Shown here: one piece after another, positions 41,093 to 50,850 of the stretch | Position numbering within the stretch: position 1 is the first letter of the stretch | How the letters are laid out: every line of letters starts with the position of its first letter | Origin: Aurantiacibacter spongiae | GTDB taxonomy: Bacteria; Pseudomonadota; Alphaproteobacteria; Sphingomonadales; Sphingomonadaceae | NCBI RefSeq assembly: GCF_003815535.1 | Contig: NZ_RPFZ01000001.1 | Coordinates: forward strand, 1,922,001 to 1,986,000 | Reading direction: 5' to 3' | DNA: 64,000 bases | Made by a program: the position numbers and the translations under genes | Notes under the pieces: model-generated | The model's input: only the letters and a program-made list of their open reading frames with translations | Database searches by the model: none | What the model was told of the DNA's origin: nothing

Positions 41093-42240
41093 GGGGCAGG
41101 GCGCTCTACCGCGACGGGGGCTGGGATCGCTTCGCCGGCTGGCCGCCCGGTGCGGCGCTGCTGACGCTTGTCGTCGCGCTGGCGCTGCTGCTTGCCGCCG
41201 CGCTCGGCGCGCCCGGGACCGCCGACGAGCCGGTGCGTGCGCCGGCCGCGACCGGAACCGCCCGGCCCGCCGCCGATGCCCCGCGCGACACCGATCTGCG
41301 CCTCTACGACCGCATCGCCGAACGGGTTGGCGAGGGCGAGAATTACTACAGGGTGGCGGTGGAGGAGCAGCGGGCCCGCGATTTCCCGGTACGGCCCGGC
41401 CTCGCCGTCAGATTGCCCACGCTGGCCGTGCTCGGCGGATTGCTGGGCCCGGCGGGGATGGGCACGCTCGCCATCGTTCTTGCCATTCTCACCCTGTTCG
41501 CCTGGTGGGTACGCGTGCGCGAGACGCCGCTGGGCGCAGGCTATTCGAAATACGTCCTGCTGCTTCTGACGATCGGCGCGGCCGCCGGGTTCAAGCCCGA
41601 TTACCTGGCGCTGCACGAGGTCTGGGCGGGGATGCTGATCGCCTTGTCGCTGGGCCTGCACCGGCCCGAACCTGACCGGGCCGAGCCGTTTTCTCCGGGA
41701 GAACCCCTCGGTGCCCGCTGGCTCGGCGCGGTCGGGGTCGCGGCACTGGCCCTGGCGGTGCGCGAACTGGCCCTGCCCTACGTCCTGCTGATGGGCGCCA
41801 TGGCGCTCGCCCGTGGGCAGCGGGGGGAAGCGCTCGCCTGGGGCCTGCTTACGCTGACCTTCATCGCCGCCCTGCTCGCCCACATCGCGCATGTCGCGCA
41901 ATATACCGAACCCGCCGATCCCCTTTCGCCGAGCTGGTTCGCCCTGCGCGGATTTTCGGGAGCGGTTTCCAACATCGTGCTGTCGAGCCCGCTGCACCTG
42001 CTGCCCGGCTGGATCGCCGCCCCTCTCGCGCTGCTGCCGCTGCTTGGCTGGCTGGCATGGCGCAGCGCCTTCGGTCTGACCGGCTTCCTGCTTTGCGCGG
42101 GGTATTTCCTGGCGTTCATGATCGCCGGGCGCGACAACAATTTCTACTGGGCACTGGTCGTCATGCCGGTGTGGTTCGTGGGCTATGCCTTCGTTCCCCG
42201 TGCGGTTCGCAGCCTGGTTCTCACCGCGCTCGGGCGGTGA
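41080..42240 (+). CDS. Multi-pass membrane protein, first of a tandem paralogous pair (386 aa)
   Basis: The start is TTG at 41080, inside the end of ubiB, preceded by GGGGAG at 9 bp; no ATG or GTG is available. About nine hydrophobic segments follow (for example ALLTLVVALALLLAAALGAP and GTLAIVLAILTLFAWWV). After the first helix is the segment DLRLYDRIAERVGEGENYY, then VAVEEQRARDFPVRP and VRLPTLA. A closely similar segment, at the same position, occurs in the next gene. The layout of a short periplasmic loop after the first helix is reminiscent of GT-C membrane glycosyltransferases, but I cannot confirm a family. It is translationally close to ubiB. Confidence 0.65.
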   Translation: MARVRGRALYRDGGWDRFAGWPPGAALLTLVVALALLLAAALGAPGTADEPVRAPAATGTARPAADAPRDTDLRLYDRIAERVGEGENYYRVAVEEQRARDFPVRPGLAVRLPTLAVLGGLLGPAGMGTLAIVLAILTLFAWWVRVRETPLGAGYSKYVLLLLTIGAAAGFKPDYLALHEVWAGMLIALSLGLHRPEPDRAEPFSPGEPLGARWLGAVGVAALALAVRELALPYVLLMGAMALARGQRGEALAWGLLTLTFIAALLAHIAHVAQYTEPADPLSPSWFALRGFSGAVSNIVLSSPLHLLPGWIAAPLALLPLLGWLAWRSAFGLTGFLLCAGYFLAFMIAGRDNNFYWALVVMPVWFVGYAFVPRAVRSLVLTALGR

Positions 42241-42250
42241 CGGTATCGGG

Positions 42251-43357
42251 GTGAGTTCCGGGAACGCCACCAGGGCCGGCTGGCTCGATGTATCGCGCCC
42301 CTTGCGCCTCCTGCCACGCTGGATGGCATGGGCGGTGCTCGCCTTCACGATCATGGCAATGGCCTGGAGCGCGCTCGCGGCGGTTTCGGCCCCACCGGTC
42401 GCTCCCGCCGATGCCGCCGCGGTGACGGATGGCGATGGCGGCGACCTGGCGCTCTACGCCCGGATATCGGAACGGGTGGCGGCGGGGGAGAACTACTACG
42501 CCGCCGCGATGGAGGAACAGCGCGCCGCCGACTATCCGACGCGCCCCTTCGTGACCGTGCGCCTGCCGACGCTCGCATGGCTGCATCGCTGGGTCGGGCA
42601 GCCAGGTGTGCGCCTCGCGATCGCGCTCGCCTTGCCGGCCGCGATCCTGCTGCTGATGGCGCGCCTCGAAACCCTGACCGCTCCGGCCGAGCGGTTCGGA
42701 GCGGGGGCCGCCATGCTGCTGGGCGGGGTAGCCGCGGTCATCCCCGATGCCGCGCTGATCCACGAAGTCGCGGCGGGGGTCATGCTGTCGCTCGCCTTCG
42801 CCGTGTACCGGCCTCGGCGTTGGTGGCCCGCTCTCATACCCGCGGCCCTGGCCCTGGCGGTGCGGGAACTGGCCGCGCCCTTCGTCATGCTGTGGTTCGC
42901 CTTCGCGGTCATCCGGCGCGACTGGCGGGAGGCGGCGGCGGTGGCCGGACTGCTGGCGCTGTTCGCCATCGCCCTCTGGCTGCATCACCTCGGCGTCGCG
43001 GCGCATGCGCTGCCCGGCGACCGGCCGTCGCCCGGCTGGAACGCGACGGCGGGGCCGGAGCTGCCGATCATGGCGCTTTCCCGCCTGACCGCACTGCTGG
43101 TGTTGCCGCCCTGGCTGGCCGCGCCGCTCGTCGTCCTGCCGCTGCTCGGCTGGCTCGGGCTGGGCGGGCGGGCGGGATACTTCGCGTTCACGTGGTCTGC
43201 CGGGTTCCTGGCCGCCATGTCGCTGTTCGCCCGGCCGGAGAACTTCTACTGGGCGCAGCTGATCCTGCCCGCCTACTGCGCCGGTTTCGCCTTCGTGCCG
43301 AGAGCGGCGGCCGATCTGCTTTCCGCCGCGCGTGGACCGGCCTCAAGCCATCCTTAA
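42251..43357 (+). CDS. Multi-pass membrane protein, second of the tandem paralogous pair (368 aa)
   Basis: GTG at 42251 gives an N-terminal tail of about 24 residues before the first helix, matching the layout of the upstream paralogue. The conserved segment reads LALYARISERVAAGENYY, AAAMEEQRAADYPTRP, VRLPTLA. Later matches include LALAVRELAAPFVML (LALAVRELALPYVLL in the first), LPPWLAAPLVVLPLLGWL and a closing FYWAQLILPAYCAGFAFVPRA (FYWALVVMPVWFVGYAFVPRA). The two genes arose by duplication and lie 10 bp apart between ubiB and coaBC. Function is unknown. Confidence 0.65.
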   Translation: MSSGNATRAGWLDVSRPLRLLPRWMAWAVLAFTIMAMAWSALAAVSAPPVAPADAAAVTDGDGGDLALYARISERVAAGENYYAAAMEEQRAADYPTRPFVTVRLPTLAWLHRWVGQPGVRLAIALALPAAILLLMARLETLTAPAERFGAGAAMLLGGVAAVIPDAALIHEVAAGVMLSLAFAVYRPRRWWPALIPAALALAVRELAAPFVMLWFAFAVIRRDWREAAAVAGLLALFAIALWLHHLGVAAHALPGDRPSPGWNATAGPELPIMALSRLTALLVLPPWLAAPLVVLPLLGWLGLGGRAGYFAFTWSAGFLAAMSLFARPENFYWAQLILPAYCAGFAFVPRAAADLLSAARGPASSHP

Positions 43358-43369
43358 CCATCCTTTGCC

Positions 43370-45151
43370 ATGCAGCGCGCTTGGACTATGAGCGGGGACG
43401 AGGCTGTGCTCGAACAGCGCATGGAGTTATCGGAGGGCGACGCGACCAATCCACGTATCCTGCTTGTCGTGGGCGGAGGCATCGCCGCCTACAAATCGTG
43501 CGAACTCGTCCGGCTGATCCGCAAGGGCGGGGGCGAGGTATCCTGCGTGCTGACCGACGGCGGCGCGCAGTTCGTCACGCCGATGGCGCTGGCCGCCCTG
43601 TCGGGCAACCAGGTCTTCACCTCGCTGTGGGATCTGAAGAACGAGGCCGAGATCGGTCATATCCAGCTGTCGCGCGAAGCGGACCTCGTCGTCGTGTGCC
43701 CCGCCACCGCCGACCTGATGGCGAAGATGGCCGCGGGCATCGCCGACGATCTCGCCACCACGCTGATCCTCGCCACCGACAAGCCGGTGCTCGCGGTGCC
43801 GGCGATGAACGTGAAGATGTGGGAACACGACGCCACGCAGCGCAACGTCGCGTCGCTTCGCGATGCCGGGGTACGGGTGATGCAGCCCGAGGAAGGGCCG
43901 ATGGCCTGCGGCGAATTCGGTCCCGGCCGCCTGCCCGAACCGGAAATGGTGTGGTTGGAAATCGCCGACGCGCTCGGCCTCGATCCCGGTGCGGTCGGTG
44001 CGGAGGTCGAGGAATATCTGCGCGGACTCGAATACGATCCGGCGGAAGAAGGCGAGGAAGACGATTACGACATCGGCGGCGACAGGCCCGGCGGCCTCGC
44101 TGGCATGCTCGCCAACATCATTCCCCGCTCCACCCCGCGCCGCATAGACGAGGACGAGGTTCATTACGATCTCGGAGAGGATTACGAGGACGGCGATCTG
44201 CCCGAGGGCGAGATGGCCGAGAGCGATATGCCCGAAGGCGACGCGCCCGGACCGGACCTGTCGAAACTGTCGGGCCTGCTCGCCACCAAGGGTCTTGCCA
44301 AGGCCGCCCCGCCGACCGACCGCGAGGCGATCAATCACGAGGTCAACGCCCGGCAGGAAGCGCCCGAGCCGTTCGAGGGTGAGGAGGCCGCCGCGCCCGT
44401 CAACCCGCTCGACGCACCCAGCGAGCTGCATGTCGGACCGCCGCTGGACGAGTTCGATCCCCTTGCCGGACAGCCCGATTTCGACGTGCCGGTCGAACAT
44501 CGCCCGCTCTACGGCAAGCACGTCCTCGTCACGGCCGGCCCGACGCACGAGCCGATCGATCCGGTGCGCTATCTCGCCAATCGCTCCAGCGGCAAGCAGG
44601 GCTTCGCCATCGCCGCCGCCGCCGCCGCCGCCGGTGCGAAGGTCACGCTGGTCTCCGGCCCCGTCCATCTGCGGACCCCGCTGGGGGTGGAGCGGATCGA
44701 CGTCGAAAGCGCGCAGGACATGGCCACCGCCGTGCGCGAGGCGCTGCCCGCCGATGTCGCCATCATGGTCGCCGCCGTCGCGGACTGGCGCACGCGCGAC
44801 TACAAGGGCGAAAAGATCAAGAAACGCGGGAGCGCGCCGCCGGCCCTCGTGCTGACCGAAAATCCCGACATCCTCGCCAGCGTCGCGGCGAGCGCCAACC
44901 GACCCGAACTGCTGATCGGTTTCGCCGCCGAAACCGGCGATGTCGTCGACAATGCGCGCAAGAAGCGCAAGAACAAGGGCGTCGACTGGATCGTCGCCAA
45001 CGACGTTTCCGGAGAGGTCATGGGCGGTTCCGACAACGAGGTCCACCTGGTGCTCGAAGGCATGGTGGAGCACTGGGAGCAGATGACCAAGCAGGACGTC
45101 GCCACCCGCCTGATCGAGAAGGTCGGCGAAAAGCTCTCCGTCGATGCCTGA
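43370..45151 (+). CDS. coaBC: Bifunctional phosphopantothenoylcysteine decarboxylase / phosphopantothenate-cysteine ligase with long acidic linker
   Basis: CoaBC makes 4'-phosphopantetheine precursor for coenzyme A. The CoaC flavoprotein half (27-200) has [16 protein letters not shown], active-site His97, PAMNVKMW (144-151) and Cys180 in [11 protein letters not shown]. The CoaB half (379-593) has [42 protein letters not shown] and TENPDIL. Between them lie about 177 residues (202-378) that are strongly acidic ([20 protein letters not shown] and [20 protein letters not shown]), absent from the usual protein of about 400 aa. Start is uncertain among ATG 43370, 43388 and 43421. It overlaps dut by eight bases. 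Confidence 0.92.
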   Translation: MQRAWTMSGDEAVLEQRMELSEGDATNPRILLVVGGGIAAYKSCELVRLIRKGGGEVSCVLTDGGAQFVTPMALAALSGNQVFTSLWDLKNEAEIGHIQLSREADLVVVCPATADLMAKMAAGIADDLATTLILATDKPVLAVPAMNVKMWEHDATQRNVASLRDAGVRVMQPEEGPMACGEFGPGRLPEPEMVWLEIADALGLDPGAVGAEVEEYLRGLEYDPAEEGEEDDYDIGGDRPGGLAGMLANIIPRSTPRRIDEDEVHYDLGEDYEDGDLPEGEMAESDMPEGDAPGPDLSKLSGLLATKGLAKAAPPTDREAINHEVNARQEAPEPFEGEEAAAPVNPLDAPSELHVGPPLDEFDPLAGQPDFDVPVEHRPLYGKHVLVTAGPTHEPIDPVRYLANRSSGKQGFAIAAAAAAAGAKVTLVSGPVHLRTPLGVERIDVESAQDMATAVREALPADVAIMVAAVADWRTRDYKGEKIKKRGSAPPALVLTENPDILASVAASANRPELLIGFAAETGDVVDNARKKRKNKGVDWIVANDVSGEVMGGSDNEVHLVLEGMVEHWEQMTKQDVATRLIEKVGEKLSVDA

Positions 45152-45602
45152 ACCCGTCGCTGTCCGCATTCGCCGCCTGCCGCACGGGGCGGGACTGGCC
45201 TTGCCGGCCTATGCCACTGGCGGTGCGGCGGGAATGGACGTGCTGGCGGCGGAGGACGTGACGCTGGCGCCGGGCGCGCGCCACGCCATCGCCACCGGTT
45301 TCGCGCTGGCTATTCCCGAGGGGTTCGAGGTGCAGGTCCGCCCGCGCTCCGGCCTCGCGCTGAAGCACGGCATCACGCTTCCCAACACGCCGGGCACCAT
45401 CGACAGCGACTACCGCGGCGAGTTGAAGATCATCACGCTCAATCTGGGGGACAAGGACTTTGCCATCGCGCGCGGCGACCGCATCGCGCAGCTCGTTCTG
45501 GCGCCGGTGACGATGGCGCGATGGCAGGAAGTGGCCGACCTCGACGAAACCGCGCGCGGAGAAGGGGGCTTCGGCTCCACCGGAGGACACGCGGGGCTGT
45601 AA
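45144..45602 (+). CDS. dut: Deoxyuridine 5'-triphosphate nucleotidohydrolase
   Basis: dUTPase hydrolyses dUTP to dUMP, preventing uracil incorporation into DNA. The 152-aa trimeric enzyme shows its five motifs: [47 protein letters not shown] and [10 protein letters not shown]. Its ATG lies inside the end of coaBC, so the two are co-translated, a common pairing in Proteobacteria. Confidence 0.96.
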   Translation: MPEPVAVRIRRLPHGAGLALPAYATGGAAGMDVLAAEDVTLAPGARHAIATGFALAIPEGFEVQVRPRSGLALKHGITLPNTPGTIDSDYRGELKIITLNLGDKDFAIARGDRIAQLVLAPVTMARWQEVADLDETARGEGGFGSTGGHAGL

Positions 45603-45675
45603 CCTTCGCACGGCCCGCTACGCCGCACCCGGCGGAACACGCGCCATATGGGGCGGAAGGTCTGCCGGTCTTGCG

Positions 45676-45705
45676 AAAAGGCGGGCCGCATCGCTGCGAC
45701 CCGCC
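45676..45705 (-). terminator. Terminator of the second DUF4136 gene
   Basis: On the minus strand a 10-bp stem (45696-45705 with 45680-45689, one G-T pair) is followed by TTTT (45676-45679). It separates the minus-strand lipoprotein gene from the convergent dut gene. Confidence 0.75.
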
Positions 45706-45733
45706 CCCTGGTGATATTCGTATCGTTTCCGCG

Positions 45734-46459
45734 TCAGCGGCGCTCGCCGCGGCGGACCGGCTGATCCTCCGGGGCGATGGAGATGCGCACCGTCTCGCCC
45801 GAATTGCCGGGGAAGTCGGTGAACAGCGCCTCTACCAGGTTGGGCACGAGATATTGCAGCCGGTTGGAGGTCGAGGCGGCTTCCGCCTGGCCTTCGAAAA
45901 GGCGCTGGCCGGTAGCGGCGTCGTCGATCTTCAGGTCCACGCCGCTGGTATAGACGGTGTAGCTGGTGATGTCCGGCCCGAACGCGCCCCGTCCGAAGAA
46001 GGAATCGTTCCATCCGTAGCCCCAGCGCCGGTCGCGCAGATAGACGATCCGGCGATTGCCCCTCCGGTCGCGCACCACGACCGGGCGGGCATAGCCGTAC
46101 CAGTCGTTGTAGAACGGATCGCGGTAGAAGCCGGTGGAGCGGATGCGCTCGCGCCCCTCGCTGACGCCGTAGTCGAGGCGGACCAGCATCGTGGCGGCTT
46201 CGGCGGACGGCGCCTGGGCATAGCCCAGTTCGCGCATCTGCTCGGCCACGTCGTCGGCATACATGCTGAATTCGAGACCACCCGACAGCGCCGGATCGTC
46301 CGCTACGACGAAGAAGCTTTCGCCCTGCGGCGCGGGCATCTGGCTCTCGAAGCGGGAGACATCGGCGCGGAACGGCGTCGCGCAGGCGACAAGGCCCAGC
46401 GCCAGGGCGGGAACGGCGGCCAGGGTCATGCCGCGCTTGAAGGCTTTTCTGATGGACAT
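45734..46459 (-). CDS. DUF4136-type lipoprotein (241 aa)
   Basis: The signal peptide ends in lipobox LGLVAC. The mature region contains GLEFSMYADDVAEQMRELGY, a charged Tyr/Arg-rich middle (FYNDWYGYARPVVVRDRRGN), LKIDDAATGQRLFEGQAEAA and the closing [20 protein letters not shown]. The final motif and layout match the DUF4136 lipoprotein at 13392-13985, so it is a paralogue with a longer middle. It is a monocistronic gene with its own terminator, in the envelope, function unknown. Confidence 0.83.
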   Translation of the reverse strand: MSIRKAFKRGMTLAAVPALALGLVACATPFRADVSRFESQMPAPQGESFFVVADDPALSGGLEFSMYADDVAEQMRELGYAQAPSAEAATMLVRLDYGVSEGRERIRSTGFYRDPFYNDWYGYARPVVVRDRRGNRRIVYLRDRRWGYGWNDSFFGRGAFGPDITSYTVYTSGVDLKIDDAATGQRLFEGQAEAASTSNRLQYLVPNLVEALFTDFPGNSGETVRISIAPEDQPVRRGERR

Positions 46460-46633
46460 GATCGTACTCTCTTTCTCGAAGCGGTCGCGCGCTGCCCCTC
46501 AAGACCCGATCGGTCGCTGGCGCACACGGTGAATTCCTACGGTGAGACGTGCACTATCAAGGGCGGCCTGAACCACCCTTTAATGGCAACCCGCGAAAAA
46601 GTCGAGATTAGAGGCTCTTAGCCGCCGTCAGCC

Positions 46634-47653
46634 TTACCCGCGAACGAGGCCGAGCGCCCGGTAGGCCGAATCGAGTGTCGGTCGACCCATCTCGCGCGCC
46701 CGGGCCGCTCCGCGGGCGAGAATGGCGTCGAGCGCCTCGCGATCGTCCCTGAGTTCTACGAAGCGATCGCGGATGGGTTCGAGCACGCTGACCAGTCGCT
46801 CCGCCAGCACCGGCTTGAATTGCCCGAAGCCCTGCCCGCCATGCTCGGCCAGCACCGCCTCCGGCGTCGTTTCGTCCAGGGCGGCGTAGATCGACACCAG
46901 GTTCAGCGCCTCGGGCCGTCCGGCCAGCCCCGCCGGTTCGCTCGGCAGCGGTTCGGGATCGGTCTTCGCCTTCTTCACCTTCTGCGCCATCGTGTCGGCA
47001 TCGTCGGTCAGGTTGATGCGGCTCATGTCGGAAGCGTCCGACTTGCTCATCTTCTTCGATCCGTCGCGCAAGGACATGATCCGTGCCGCATCCTCGGGGA
47101 TGAACGGGTCGGGCAGGGTGAAGACCGGCGCATCTTCCGCGGCGAAGTCGGAATTGAACTTCTGCGCGATGTCGCGCGCCAGTTCCAGATGCTGCTTCTG
47201 ATCCTCGCCAACCGGAACATGCGTTGCCTGATAGAGCAGCACGTCGGCGGCCTGGAGCACGGGGTAGCCGAACAGCGCGACCGACTGGCCTTCGCGGTTC
47301 TTGCCGGCCTTGTCCTTCCATTGCGTCATCCGGTTCAGCCAGCCCATCCGCGCCGTACCCATCAGCAGCCATTGCAGTTCCGCATGGGCGGCGACCTGAG
47401 CCTGATTGAAGAGCACGCTACGCGCTGGATCGAGCCCGCAGGCGACCAGCGTGGCGACCATTTCCAGCGTCGAGGCGTGCAGTTCCGCCGGTTGGTGCGG
47501 CATGGAGATCGCGTGCAGATCGGCGAGGAAGATCAGGCAGTCGCCCCCCGCATCATGCGCCTCGTCCTGCAATTTCACGTAGTTGCGAATGGCACCGAGG
47601 TAATTGCCAAGGTGCGGCTTGCCCGTGGGCTGGATTCCGGAAACGACACGCAT
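46634..47653 (-). CDS. trpS: Tryptophanyl-tRNA synthetase
   Basis: TrpRS charges tRNA-Trp. The 339-aa class I synthetase has PTGKPHLGNYLGAI (HIGH-like HLGN), LFNQAQVAAHAELQWLLMGT, GEDQKQHLELARDIA and KKMSKSD (KMSKS). It lies four bases downstream of murJ on the same strand, so they share a transcript with secB further upstream. Confidence 0.97.
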   Translation of the reverse strand: MRVVSGIQPTGKPHLGNYLGAIRNYVKLQDEAHDAGGDCLIFLADLHAISMPHQPAELHASTLEMVATLVACGLDPARSVLFNQAQVAAHAELQWLLMGTARMGWLNRMTQWKDKAGKNREGQSVALFGYPVLQAADVLLYQATHVPVGEDQKQHLELARDIAQKFNSDFAAEDAPVFTLPDPFIPEDAARIMSLRDGSKKMSKSDASDMSRINLTDDADTMAQKVKKAKTDPEPLPSEPAGLAGRPEALNLVSIYAALDETTPEAVLAEHGGQGFGQFKPVLAERLVSVLEPIRDRFVELRDDREALDAILARGAARAREMGRPTLDSAYRALGLVRG

Positions 47654-47657
47654 GGCT

Positions 47658-49241
47658 TTACGCGGTTGACCTCCTGGTAAGGGTTACGATGCGCTGCCGG
47701 TCGATCGCTCCGACAGCGAAGGCGACGGCGAAATAGACGATGGCGGCGCAACCGATCAGCACGGCCAGCGCAGCCAGCCGGGCGAGGAGACCGGCCGAAT
47801 ACCAGTCCGCCAGCAGGCCCTGCGCATACCACAGCGCCGCGCCCATCGTGCCCGCTGCTATCAACTGGCGCGCGATACGCAGCAGCAGCGTGCCCGGAAC
47901 CCGGTAATAGCCGCGCCGCAGCAGCACCACGTAGAGGAAGCCCACATTGATCCACGCCCCGATCACGCTGGCCGCCGCGACCCCCTGCACGCCGAAGCGC
48001 TGGAGGAAGGCGATGTTGAAGCCGACGAAGACCGCGAGCGAGATGAAGGCGGCATAGACCGGCGTGCGCGTGTCGGAGCGGGCGTAGAAATTGGGCACCA
48101 GTACCTTCACCAGCACATAGGCGGGCAGGCCGAGCACGAGCACCGCGAGCACACCGCCCGTCACGCCGGCATCGGCGAGGTCGAAGCGTCCGCCCTGAAA
48201 GATCATGGTGATGAAGGGGGTGGCGCAGATCGCCATCGCCACGGCGGCGGGGATGGTCAGGAGCATGGCCAGCTCGATCGCGTCGGACTGGATGCGCGAT
48301 GCGCCTTCGGCATTCTTCGCCCCCACGAACCTCGACAGGGTGGGAAGGATCGCGGTCGACAGCGCGATGCCGATGATGCCGAGCGGCAACTGGTTCAGAC
48401 GGTCGGCGTAATTCATGTAGCTGACCGAGCCGCTGTCGAGCTGGTTGAGGAAATAGAGCTGCACCAGCGTGTTGATCTGATACGCGCCGCCACCGATGGC
48501 CGCGGGCAGGGCGATGATCGACAGGCGCTTCACCTCGGGGGTGATGCGTGGCCACAGGATCTTCGGGCGAAAGCCCTCCACCCGCGTCCAGTAGATCAGC
48601 CAGGCGAGCTGGACCGCGCCGGCGAACGTGACGGCCCAGGCGACCGCGTAGGCGACCTGGTCGACGCCCGCGCCGGTGGCATCGGACCACCGCTCCCCGA
48701 TCAGGAGCGCGGCGATCAGCACCAGGTTGAGAATGATGGGGAAGCTCGCACCCGGCGCGAAGCGCGACACCGAATTGAGCATTCCGGTAAACAGCGTCAC
48801 GAGGCTGACGAGCACGATGTAAGGGAACATGATCCGCGCGAAATCGACCGCCATGTCGAAGCGCGCCGGGTCCACCGGCTTTTCCGACAGCACCCAGATC
48901 ACCCCGGGCATAGCCAGTTCCAGCACGATGGCGAGCGCGATCAGCACCGGCAGGAACATGCTCAGCACATCGTTGCTGAAGCTGCGCGCCTGGTCCAGCC
49001 CGTCGGCCTCGGTCTCGCCGCCGTGAAGCCGCTTGGAGAACATCGGCACGAAGGCGGCGGAAAAGGCCCCTTCGGCGAACAGCCGGCGAAAGACGTTGGG
49101 AATGATGAATGCCTGGAACCAGGCGTCGGTCACCGTATTGGCGCCCAGCACGCGGCTGAAGATCATCTCGCGCGCCATGCCGGCGACGCGGCTGACCATC
49201 GTCAGCGAGCCGATCGTGCCGACATGCTTGAGCAGGCTCAT
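47658..49241 (-). CDS. murJ: Lipid II flippase MurJ
   Basis: MurJ moves lipid II across the inner membrane for peptidoglycan synthesis. The 527-aa protein has about 14 helices of the MOP superfamily, with the characteristic start KHVGTIGSLTMVSRVAGMAR, FVPMFSKRL, PAAVAMAICATPFITMIFQG and PNFYARSDTRTPVYAAFISL. Essential Arg residues of the cavity are probably those in the first helix region (SRVAGMAR). It sits between secB and trpS in a minus-strand operon. Confidence 0.95.
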   Translation of the reverse strand: MSLLKHVGTIGSLTMVSRVAGMAREMIFSRVLGANTVTDAWFQAFIIPNVFRRLFAEGAFSAAFVPMFSKRLHGGETEADGLDQARSFSNDVLSMFLPVLIALAIVLELAMPGVIWVLSEKPVDPARFDMAVDFARIMFPYIVLVSLVTLFTGMLNSVSRFAPGASFPIILNLVLIAALLIGERWSDATGAGVDQVAYAVAWAVTFAGAVQLAWLIYWTRVEGFRPKILWPRITPEVKRLSIIALPAAIGGGAYQINTLVQLYFLNQLDSGSVSYMNYADRLNQLPLGIIGIALSTAILPTLSRFVGAKNAEGASRIQSDAIELAMLLTIPAAVAMAICATPFITMIFQGGRFDLADAGVTGGVLAVLVLGLPAYVLVKVLVPNFYARSDTRTPVYAAFISLAVFVGFNIAFLQRFGVQGVAAASVIGAWINVGFLYVVLLRRGYYRVPGTLLLRIARQLIAAGTMGAALWYAQGLLADWYSAGLLARLAALAVLIGCAAIVYFAVAFAVGAIDRQRIVTLTRRSTA

Positions 49242-49306
49242 CGCCTATCCCCTCGCCCGCTGGCGGGGCGACCGGCGCGCAATCACGCGGCGGACGCCCC
49301 TCCCGG

Positions 49307-49888
49307 TCAGGCGATGCCGCCCTGCGGCGGGGTTTCGCCCCCGGCGGCGGGCTGTCCGCTCTCGGTGCCGCCCTGGCGGTTCTGCAACTGCTGGAGATAC
49401 AGACCCTGGAAGTCGATGGGATCGAGCATCAGCGGCGCGAAGCCGGCATCGCGCGTCGCGTCGGCGACGACGCGGCGGGCGAAGGGGAACAGGATGCGCG
49501 GCGCCTCGGCATAGGTGAAGGCGTGGGCCTGTTCGTCGGTCATGTTCCGCATCCCCACCAGGCCGCAATAGGACAGGTCGACGATATAGGCGGTGCCCTG
49601 CTGGGTCTTGGCGGTGGCGATGACCTTCAGCTCGATCTCGCTCAATTCGTCCGTGACCTTGCGCGCGGAAATGTTGAACTGCACGTCCGTCTGCGGTTGC
49701 TCGCGCCAGTTGAAGCTGTCCGGCGCCTTGGGATTCTCGACCGAGAGATCCTTCACGTATTGCGAAACGATTCCGGCGACCGGCTGGGTGTCGGTGCCGT
49801 TGCCCATCGGGTTCGCGTTGGGATCGGTGCCGCCTTGTGCGGGATCGAGGTTCTTCAGGACGTCGCCTTCGTCGGCCATGATGGTCAT
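49307..49888 (-). CDS. secB: Protein-export chaperone SecB
   Basis: SecB is a tetrameric cytosolic chaperone that keeps preproteins unfolded for SecA. The 193-aa product has an N-terminal extension (MTIMADEGDVLKNLDPAQGG), the core QYVKDLSVENPKAPDSFNWR, VQFNISARKVTDELSEIELK, YCGLVGM and ILFPFARRVVADATRDAGFA followed by the Pro/Gly/Gln-rich tail. Start is ATG 49888 or 49879 (three residues shorter). It is the first gene of secB-murJ-trpS, divergent from the Tim44-like gene. Confidence 0.94.
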   Translation of the reverse strand: MTIMADEGDVLKNLDPAQGGTDPNANPMGNGTDTQPVAGIVSQYVKDLSVENPKAPDSFNWREQPQTDVQFNISARKVTDELSEIELKVIATAKTQQGTAYIVDLSYCGLVGMRNMTDEQAHAFTYAEAPRILFPFARRVVADATRDAGFAPLMLDPIDFQGLYLQQLQNRQGGTESGQPAAGGETPPQGGIA

Positions 49889-50174
49889 CGTCTTTCGTTT
49901 CGGTGTGGAGCGGCCGGAATTGTCGGTCCGGCCGCGGCAAACGGTTCGCTCGGTAAGCGCGGAGGCGCGCCTATCACCAGTTGCCGGGGGCCGCAACGCC
50001 GCTCGCGCGCAGGGCACGGGTTGCGACGCGGGGCAGGGTGACACGGCTGCCCGCTGCGGCGGGGGCACTTACGTCCAGCTTGTTCATTTGATATTGCTGC
50101 CTATCTGCTACATGAAGAAGCCGAAAGACCCGCGGGCGGTCTGGATAATACCGCGGGCAGATTGGGATAGTTTC

Positions 50175-50837
50175 GTGGTTTTAGAAATCGTCATCCTCGC
50201 CATGATCGCAGCCTTCCTGGGCATGCGGCTCTATTCCGTGCTGGGCCGCCGGGCCGAGCAGGAGGAGGAGATCATTCCCGCGAGCCGCTTCGACCGCGCG
50301 GAAGAGACCGACGCCCCGCGCCAACAGCAGCCCGCCGCCGCCACCGACGCACCGGCGCACGACCGCGCCCTGACGGGATTTCCCCCCGCCGTCGAGCGCG
50401 GTCTGCGCGATATCGCCGCGGCCGACCGGCATTTCGATCTGATCGGCTTTATGGAAGGGGCGCGCGGCGCGTACGAGATCGTCCTCGAATCGTTCTGGAA
50501 GGGCGACAAGGACGAACTGAAAGCGATGTGCGACGACGACGTCTACGAAAGCTTCGCCTCCGCCATCGACGAGCGGGAGGCCGCCGGCCAGACGCTCGAC
50601 AACCGCCTGATCCGCATCGAGGACAGCACCATCAAGGGGGCCGAACTCGACGGGCGCACCGCGCGGATCGCCGTGCGCTTCGTCGCCGACATCGCCAGCG
50701 TGACGCGCGATGCCGATGGCAACGTGATCGGCGGATCGCTCGACGATGCGATCGAGAGCGTCGACGTGTGGACCTTCATGCGCGATACCCGCAGCACCGA
50801 TCCGCAGTGGCTGCTCGACGAGACCGACGCCGGGTGA
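50175..50837 (+). CDS. Tim44/TimA-like domain membrane protein (220 aa)
   Basis: GTG at 50175 begins VVLEIVILAMIAAFLGMRLY-type N-terminal membrane helix, then a charged linker, and a Tim44/Mba1-fold domain (about 80-215: FMEGARGAYEIVLESFWKGD, EAAGQTLDNRLIRIEDSTIK, RIAVRFVADIASVTRD, VDVWTFMRDTRSTDPQWLLD). In Alphaproteobacteria such proteins are related to mitochondrial Tim44 and are thought to act at the inner membrane. ATG 50112 would add an unusual prefix. It is followed by mltA after 13 bp and divergent from secB, a recurrent neighbourhood in this order. Confidence 0.87.
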   Translation: MVLEIVILAMIAAFLGMRLYSVLGRRAEQEEEIIPASRFDRAEETDAPRQQQPAAATDAPAHDRALTGFPPAVERGLRDIAAADRHFDLIGFMEGARGAYEIVLESFWKGDKDELKAMCDDDVYESFASAIDEREAAGQTLDNRLIRIEDSTIKGAELDGRTARIAVRFVADIASVTRDADGNVIGGSLDDAIESVDVWTFMRDTRSTDPQWLLDETDAG

Positions 50838-50850
50838 TAGCGCCGGGCGC

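Noticed and set aside
42185-42250. Earlier ATG start at 42185 for the second membrane paralogue
   Set aside because: It would lie inside the coding end of the first paralogue, and the GTG at 42251 gives an N-terminus that lines up with the first copy.
44611-44630. Run of GCC codons in coaBC as a repeat feature
   Set aside because: It encodes a short poly-alanine in a helix of the CoaB domain and fits local codon bias.
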